A DNA stretch of 17,625 nt, taken from Methanospirillum hungatei. GTDB lineage: Archaea > Halobacteriota > Methanomicrobia > Methanomicrobiales > Methanospirillaceae. Under the pieces are notes generated by a model, which made no database searches, was not told the DNA's origin, and saw nothing but the letters and a program-made list of their open reading frames with translations. The first letter of the stretch is position 1. Each line of letters opens with the position of its first letter. Location of the stretch: positions 1 through 17,625 of the forward strand of contig NZ_JAIWNS010000071.1 of the NCBI RefSeq assembly GCF_020216685.1. The letters run 5' to 3'. Of the stretch, positions 13,259 through 17,625 are shown in pieces. The position numbers and the translations under genes are program-made.

Positions 13259-14119
13259 ATGGACCTTTCTGCAGACCATATCAAATCCCTTCATAAATAT
13301 GAACTCCGCGTTCTCCAGTCAATTGAATATCTCATGAGCAGGTATTCCTGGGTACCGGAAGAGGAACTGGTCCGCAACTCCCGCCTTTCTGCAAATGAAG
13401 TCCACTACAGACTTTCAAACCTGATGGAGAAGGGCATGGTTAAGTATTCACAGGTCCCGTATCCTGGGTACTGCCTTATCTTTAACGGATATGATATCCT
13501 GGCAATATCCCATCTGGTGAAAAAGGGGATTATCAGTTCACTTGGGTCCTGTATCGGTGAGGGCAAGGAGTCACGAGTCTATGAAGCGCTCGGAACCGGC
13601 CCGGTTATCCTCAAACTGCACCGGATAGGACAGCGATCATTTCAGACGGTGCGGCGGGGAAGAAACTACCTTCCTGAAAAACAGCATTGTCCCTGGGTCC
13701 TTGCATCACATTTCTCTGCCGAACAGGAGTACCTTGCCTTGTGCACGCTTCAGAACCATGTCAGGGTTCCAACGCCCCTTCTGATGAACAGAAATGTCAT
13801 TGCAATGACCTATATCGCAGGTGACCGGTTATCAGACAGTACGCTTGAAAATCCGCAGGAAGTTCTGGACGAGATAATTGCCCAGGTCCGGGCAGCATAC
13901 ATCCGTGGCTACATCCATGGTGACCTGTCAGAGTATAATGTGATGTTTGACGGCGAAGAGATCTGGATCATCGACTGGCCACAATGGGTCTCACCCCATC
14001 ATGAAAATGCATCCGAAATCCTGGACCATGATCTTGAGACCATCACAAAGTTCTTCCACCGGCGGTACCGGATCTCTTCTGATATGAATGAAGTCAGGAG
14101 TCTGGTGACCGGGTGCTGA
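13259..14119 (+). CDS. rio2: RIO2-type atypical serine kinase/ATPase
   Basis: A 286-residue archaeal RIO2 protein, thought from its eukaryotic relative to act in late small-ribosomal-subunit maturation. The N-terminal winged helix (about 1-90) begins with the typical YELRVLQSIEYLM...YSWVPEEEL. The kinase domain follows: nucleotide loop IGEGKESRVY (99-108), catalytic Lys119 in VILKLH, hinge AMTYIAGDRL, catalytic D222 in IHGDLSEYN (219-227), and metal-binding D239 in IIDWPQ, where the family more often has IDFPQ. All key residues are present. Leaderless start is likely. The end overlaps the DUF460 gene by 7 bases, suggesting coupled translation and a shared role. Confidence 0.93.
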   Translation: MDLSADHIKSLHKYELRVLQSIEYLMSRYSWVPEEELVRNSRLSANEVHYRLSNLMEKGMVKYSQVPYPGYCLIFNGYDILAISHLVKKGIISSLGSCIGEGKESRVYEALGTGPVILKLHRIGQRSFQTVRRGRNYLPEKQHCPWVLASHFSAEQEYLALCTLQNHVRVPTPLLMNRNVIAMTYIAGDRLSDSTLENPQEVLDEIIAQVRAAYIRGYIHGDLSEYNVMFDGEEIWIIDWPQWVSPHHENASEILDHDLETITKFFHRRYRISSDMNEVRSLVTGC

Positions 14120-16053
14120 TATTCGGAATCGATCTCATAACCGGATCTGTCAGATCCCGGACCGTCCAGCCAAAATATGCTTTGGTACTACTCAAGGACG
14201 GCGATATTCAAAAAGAACTCTCAGTCTCGCTGCACCGGCTGGTACGGCTGGTTCACCGGTATCAGCCAGAGATCCTTGCAGTTGATTCGGTCCAGGAGAT
14301 CGCACCCCACACACAGGATCTCTATCGGTTTCTTGAGCAGCTTCCGTCAAAGACAAAACTGGTCGCAGTGACCGGCGGAGATCGTCAGGTCGGACTCATC
14401 CAGGTCGCTGCACGGTATAATATCACCTTTGATCGGTTTGATCCCTTTGCAGAAGCCCGTGCCGCAGCCCAGGTCGCCTTTCATGGGGCTGGTGTGGAAG
14501 TTGTTGCCTTTGAGAAGGAGACCGAGATCACCATAACCAGGAACAGATCTCCAGGGAAAGGTGGCTGGAGCCAGAACCGGTATGCACGGAAGATACATGG
14601 GAATGTACTCCGGTATGCCCGTGAGGTGGAACAGGACCTGCAGAGCCGGGGCCTTTCCTACTGGAAAAAAGAGTTCAAAGCCTTTGGCGGTGTATCCAGG
14701 GTAACCTTTCATGTCAGGGAAGACCGTGACCAGATCCCGGTATCATCCTCGCGGGGTGGTGACGTTCAGATCCGCCTGTCTGGAAAACGTCTTGACAGGA
14801 TCCAATACCGGCCCCTTACCGCACGGCCAAAGTATCTCATCGTGGGGATCGATCCCGGTACTACCATCGGGATTGCAGCCCTTGACCTGAACGGAGAACT
14901 GGTCAAAGTCCAGAGCTCACGTCAGATGACCATGGCGGATGTCATCGAGCTGATCTGGTCCCTGGGAAAACCGATTGTTGTTGCGTCAGACGTCGTCCCC
15001 ATGCCCTTTACCGTCGAGAAGATCCGTCGTGCATTTCAGGCGGTCCCCTATACCCCGCGTCAGGACATTTCTGTTGAGACAAAGTATGAGCTCGCCGGTA
15101 AGTATGGCTATGGGAATGATCATGAACGTGATGCCCTCACCGCTGCTGCTGAAGCCTACAAGTACTGGCGACATAAATTTTCAGGAATACTCAAACGGGT
15201 CCCCCCCGGTGTTGACCTGGATGAGGTCCGTGCCGGGATTATCCGCGGGCAGTCGCTTGAGAGAATCCTGACCGAAAGAAAAGAGCCGGTCCGGATCGCC
15301 CAGGAGAAGAAACCAGAAGTCAGTCTTGATACGACAGACGAGCGGGTCAGGATACTGGACGGGACGGTAAAAGATCTGAGAGTCCTGGTATCAGATCTGC
15401 AACAGGAGATATCAGCCCTGAAGCGCCAAAACCAGGTATTATCAAAGAAGATAGCAGGGATGAAGACAGAGCGGCAAAAGGGAGTCAACGCTGAACCAGA
15501 GATCATGAAACGGGATCAGATCATCGCTAACCTCAAGCACCGGCTCAGGCAGGAAGAGCGAAACAATAAAAAACTGCAGCGACGGCTCAAGCGGATGAAG
15601 GAGACGACGGATGAACTGAGGCCACAGGGAACCAGGGCGATAAAAGTTCTCCCTGACCTGTCACGTGAGAGTGTCCGTCTGCTTATCGAACGGGTCGGCA
15701 TCCAGCCCGGGGATATCCTCTATGTCAGGACTCTTGCCTCCTGGGGAAAGGGGATTGTTCATGATATTGCGCGAAATGGTGTTGAAGCGGTTATTGTAAA
15801 CGAAAAAGCAGCAGATACTCTGAGCAATGAACTCCGTGATGTGTTCCTGCATGAGAACCTGCCGGTTGTGGTTTCAAAAGATATGCAGGTCCAGGTCAAA
15901 GGAGATATGGGAACCTGTGATGAAGAAAAATACAGCGAGGCACTTGATGACTGGGCCATTGAACATGATAAGTTTCTGAAAGGGAAGAGCGAGGAGATGC
16001 TTGAGTCTTTGATGAAGGAGTACCTGGCAGAACGTGAACGAAAGGTCAGGTAA
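14113..16053 (+). CDS. DUF460 protein: two RNase H-like domains and a long coiled coil
   Basis: A 646-residue archaeal DUF460 protein, a predicted RuvC/YqgF-like RNase H-fold nuclease with no settled function. A first RNase H-like region (about 2-120) has FGIDLITG (D7) and ILAVDS (D58). A second (about 240-355) has the clearer IVGIDPGTTIGIAALD (D247), VVASDVV (D293) and NDHERDALTAAAEA (D340), the expected acidic active-site pattern. Residues about 405-500 form a charged coiled coil. The C-terminal 140 residues (SWGKGIVHDIARNGVEAVIV) form another compact domain. The middle (about 140-235) is basic and may bind nucleic acid. Translation starts at GTG with GGTGA 4 bases upstream, overlapping the RIO2 end by 7 bases. 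thiL follows after 2 bases. Confidence 0.85.
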   Translation: MLIFGIDLITGSVRSRTVQPKYALVLLKDGDIQKELSVSLHRLVRLVHRYQPEILAVDSVQEIAPHTQDLYRFLEQLPSKTKLVAVTGGDRQVGLIQVAARYNITFDRFDPFAEARAAAQVAFHGAGVEVVAFEKETEITITRNRSPGKGGWSQNRYARKIHGNVLRYAREVEQDLQSRGLSYWKKEFKAFGGVSRVTFHVREDRDQIPVSSSRGGDVQIRLSGKRLDRIQYRPLTARPKYLIVGIDPGTTIGIAALDLNGELVKVQSSRQMTMADVIELIWSLGKPIVVASDVVPMPFTVEKIRRAFQAVPYTPRQDISVETKYELAGKYGYGNDHERDALTAAAEAYKYWRHKFSGILKRVPPGVDLDEVRAGIIRGQSLERILTERKEPVRIAQEKKPEVSLDTTDERVRILDGTVKDLRVLVSDLQQEISALKRQNQVLSKKIAGMKTERQKGVNAEPEIMKRDQIIANLKHRLRQEERNNKKLQRRLKRMKETTDELRPQGTRAIKVLPDLSRESVRLLIERVGIQPGDILYVRTLASWGKGIVHDIARNGVEAVIVNEKAADTLSNELRDVFLHENLPVVVSKDMQVQVKGDMGTCDEEKYSEALDDWAIEHDKFLKGKSEEMLESLMKEYLAERERKVR

Positions 16054-16055
16054 CC

Positions 16056-16916
16056 ATGGACGACCGTGCCCTTCTGGATATCATAAGACCGGTATGCGGG
16101 AATGATACCTGCTCTGATGATTGTGCCATACTTCCCCTTCCCTGCGGGACACTGGTCACATCCACGGACATGCTTCATGAACGCTCTGACTTCCCTGCCG
16201 GGATGACCGGGTGGCAGATCGGATGGATGTCGGTTGCGGTTACCATATCAGATATTGCCGCAATGGGAGCAGAGCCCCTGCAGATCGTGCTTGCCATTGG
16301 TCTGGATACTGAGGAGCGTCTGGCAGAGATCGTCCTGGGTGCACAGGCCTGCTGTGAGGCATATGGGGCTGTGTATGCCGGCGGAGATCTTGACGCCCAC
16401 TCAGAACTTACCCTCGTCTCAACCGGAGTCGGGATCATCAGGGATGGAGAACCGGTCAGGAGGGCTGGTGCAAAACCGGGAGATATCATCTGTGTTACCG
16501 GCACCCTTGGACGAGCCATTCTGGGCCTTACGGGAGACAGCCGGTTCTGGAAAGATCTCTGTGAACCACAGCCACGAGTCAGAGAAGGGACTCTTGCCAG
16601 ACTGGCAGGTGCAACGGCAATGATGGACATCAGTGACGGACTTGCCATATCCCTTTATGATATCGCTGCAGAATCACATGTGGGAATGGAGATATCATCC
16701 GGACAAATCCCACTCCCACCGAACGCAGATATGAACCTGGCATTAGACGCCGCATTGTATGGGGGAGGGGACTTTGAACTGCTCTTTTTCATTTCAGAAG
16801 AAAATATAAAGAACCTGACCTTTCCTGTAACACAGATCGGCCGGGTATCAAAAAGCCTTAAAATTACAATGGACGGGATGAAACTCCCGAAAAAAGGGTA
16901 CCTTCACCACTGGTAA
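16056..16916 (+). CDS. thiL: Thiamine-monophosphate kinase
   Basis: A 286-residue ThiL of the PurM/ThiL fold (E. coli 325). It phosphorylates thiamine monophosphate with ATP to the cofactor thiamine diphosphate. Family motifs are CSDDCAIL near 19-26, TSTDML (35-40), ISDIAAMGAEP (64-74), AGGDLDAHSELTLVSTGVG, MMDISDGLAISL (189-200), and YGGGDFELLF (235-244). The last normally reads GGEDYELLF, so the usual Glu is Gly here while the Asp is kept. It begins 2 bases after the DUF460 stop, with AGGTCAGG just before, and is probably co-transcribed with RIO2 and DUF460, though no functional link is evident. It overlaps the convergent TPR gene by 13 bases. Confidence 0.92.
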   Translation: MDDRALLDIIRPVCGNDTCSDDCAILPLPCGTLVTSTDMLHERSDFPAGMTGWQIGWMSVAVTISDIAAMGAEPLQIVLAIGLDTEERLAEIVLGAQACCEAYGAVYAGGDLDAHSELTLVSTGVGIIRDGEPVRRAGAKPGDIICVTGTLGRAILGLTGDSRFWKDLCEPQPRVREGTLARLAGATAMMDISDGLAISLYDIAAESHVGMEISSGQIPLPPNADMNLALDAALYGGGDFELLFFISEENIKNLTFPVTQIGRVSKSLKITMDGMKLPKKGYLHHW

Positions 16917-17625
16917 GAATATCGCCAGTAGTTCCAGTTATTGGAGAAATATGTTACTCCCTGATAGAGGGAATCATAGACCCTGGCTATGTAGAGATTC
17001 TCTCCAATCTTTTTGAAATAGGGGAATGCCTCCTGGACTTTTCCCATTTTATACAGGGTCTTTCCCATTCCATAGAGTGCATCCCGGTTATCAGGGTTCA
17101 ACTCAAGGGCTTTTGAAAAGTCTTTATATGCATTATCCAGGAGATCAATCTTCTGATATGCAGCACCCCGGTTCACGTAATACACCGACTGATTTGGATC
17201 AATCTTCAACGTCTCATTAAAGGCATCGATGGCACCGTAATAATTACCCTGCTGAAATCGTGCAAACCCGAGATTTGTCCATCCTTCAGTACTTTGTGGA
17301 GAGATCCTGACTACCTGTGCATATGCATCCTCACTGATCCCATATTCACTTGCAAGATCAGCGGCATACCCTTTTCGCATCCAGGCAATCGGAATATCAG
17401 GGTTTTCTGCGATTGCCCGATCATAGTAATGAATTGTATCATATGCCTGGTTTAACTGACGCATGACCTCTACCAGATACTTGAATGCGTCTTCTTTCAT
17501 CGGATTTATCTGAAGGGCCGTCTCGAATGCTTCCTTTGCAACATCATACTGTTTATTCACCGCTGCTACATCACCGAGCAGGTACCAGGCATCATACGAG
17601 TACGGAGCGAGTTTGGTTGCACGGG
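16904..17625 (-). CDS. Tetratricopeptide repeat (TPR) protein, N-terminus outside window
   Basis: The reading frame stays open to the window edge, so 239 C-terminal residues are visible and the start is missing. An internal GTG at 17560 is not the start, because TPR sequence (PYSYDAWYLLGDVA) continues before it. About six 34-residue TPR units follow one another (near 10-41, 44-75, 78-109, 112-143, 146-177, 180-205 of the visible part), with the usual W/Y, G, A and P positions, for example EGWTNLGFARFQQGNYYGAI. TPRs form protein-binding superhelices. The end is unusually aromatic (YFSNNWNYWRYSYQW), perhaps capping the helix stack. Partners cannot be named. It is convergent with thiL, with a 13-base overlap. 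Confidence 0.85.
   Translation of the reverse strand, partial: RATKLAPYSYDAWYLLGDVAAVNKQYDVAKEAFETALQINPMKEDAFKYLVEVMRQLNQAYDTIHYYDRAIAENPDIPIAWMRKGYAADLASEYGISEDAYAQVVRISPQSTEGWTNLGFARFQQGNYYGAIDAFNETLKIDPNQSVYYVNRGAAYQKIDLLDNAYKDFSKALELNPDNRDALYGMGKTLYKMGKVQEAFPYFKKIGENLYIARVYDSLYQGVTYFSNNWNYWRYSYQW

Noticed and set aside
17560..17560. GTG at 17560 as the start of the TPR protein
   Set aside because: The frame is open upstream to the window edge and encodes TPR-like sequence there.
1..17625. tRNA, rRNA, CRISPR, insertion sequence or prophage
   Set aside because: Gaps between genes are all under 160 bases. None shows a cloverleaf end, regularly spaced repeats, a transposase frame or terminal inverted repeats.

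Overview
This window comes from a euryarchaeal methanogen of the order Methanomicrobiales, most likely Methanospirillum or a close relative. No methanogenesis gene is present. The inference rests on the combination of an Mbh-type energy-converting [NiFe] hydrogenase, an NrpR-type (DUF128) nitrogen regulator, the archaeal cupin phosphoglucose isomerase, a RIO2 kinase, a DUF460 protein, a CHASE4/PAS sensor with a methanogen-style C-terminus, AT-rich TATA-like elements and several starts that look leaderless. No rRNA, tRNA, CRISPR array, insertion sequence or phage gene was seen. It reads as ordinary compact chromosome with no gap above 300 bases.

Layout. (1) Bases 1-4180, plus strand: the 3' part of a membrane-bound hydrogenase operon in the order mbhH(partial)-I-J-K-L-M-N. 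Each downstream gene either abuts the previous one or overlaps it by ATGA and has a good Shine-Dalgarno. All Ni and Fe-S ligands are present, so this should be a true hydrogenase linking ferredoxin and H2 to an ion gradient, not an MBX-type relative. (2) 4198-6379: nicotinate phosphoribosyltransferase (minus) diverges from a small cytosolic transglutaminase-like protein (plus). (3) 6388-8537, minus: a CHASE4-PAS membrane sensor whose kinase part is vestigial, overlapping rlmH by one base. (4) 8629-10876: a 1-Cys Bcp-type peroxiredoxin, a convergent protein of unknown function, and a stand-alone NrpR domain protein divergent from it. (5) 10927-13113: cupin phosphoglucose isomerase, convergent with NH3-dependent NAD synthetase, which lies behind a degenerate TtuA/Ncs6-like protein. 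(6) 13259-16916, plus: RIO2 kinase, DUF460 RNase H-like/coiled-coil protein and ThiL in a tight cluster, convergent with a partial TPR protein that runs off the end.

How the genes relate. The hydrogenase operon is a bioenergetic unit. pncB and nadE both serve NAD synthesis (salvage entry and final amidation) but are about 6 kb apart. rlmH, RIO2, DUF460 and the TtuA-like protein hint at RNA or ribosome maturation. The most promising less-described items are the TtuA/Ncs6 paralogue that has lost its PP-loop and catalytic cysteines but kept its N-terminal zinc site (resembling the eukaryotic Ncs6/Ncs2 arrangement), the RIO2-DUF460 coupling, and the sensor with a kinase-like end lacking both phospho-acceptor His and ATPase domain. 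All five convergent gene pairs overlap or lie within 17 bases of each other.
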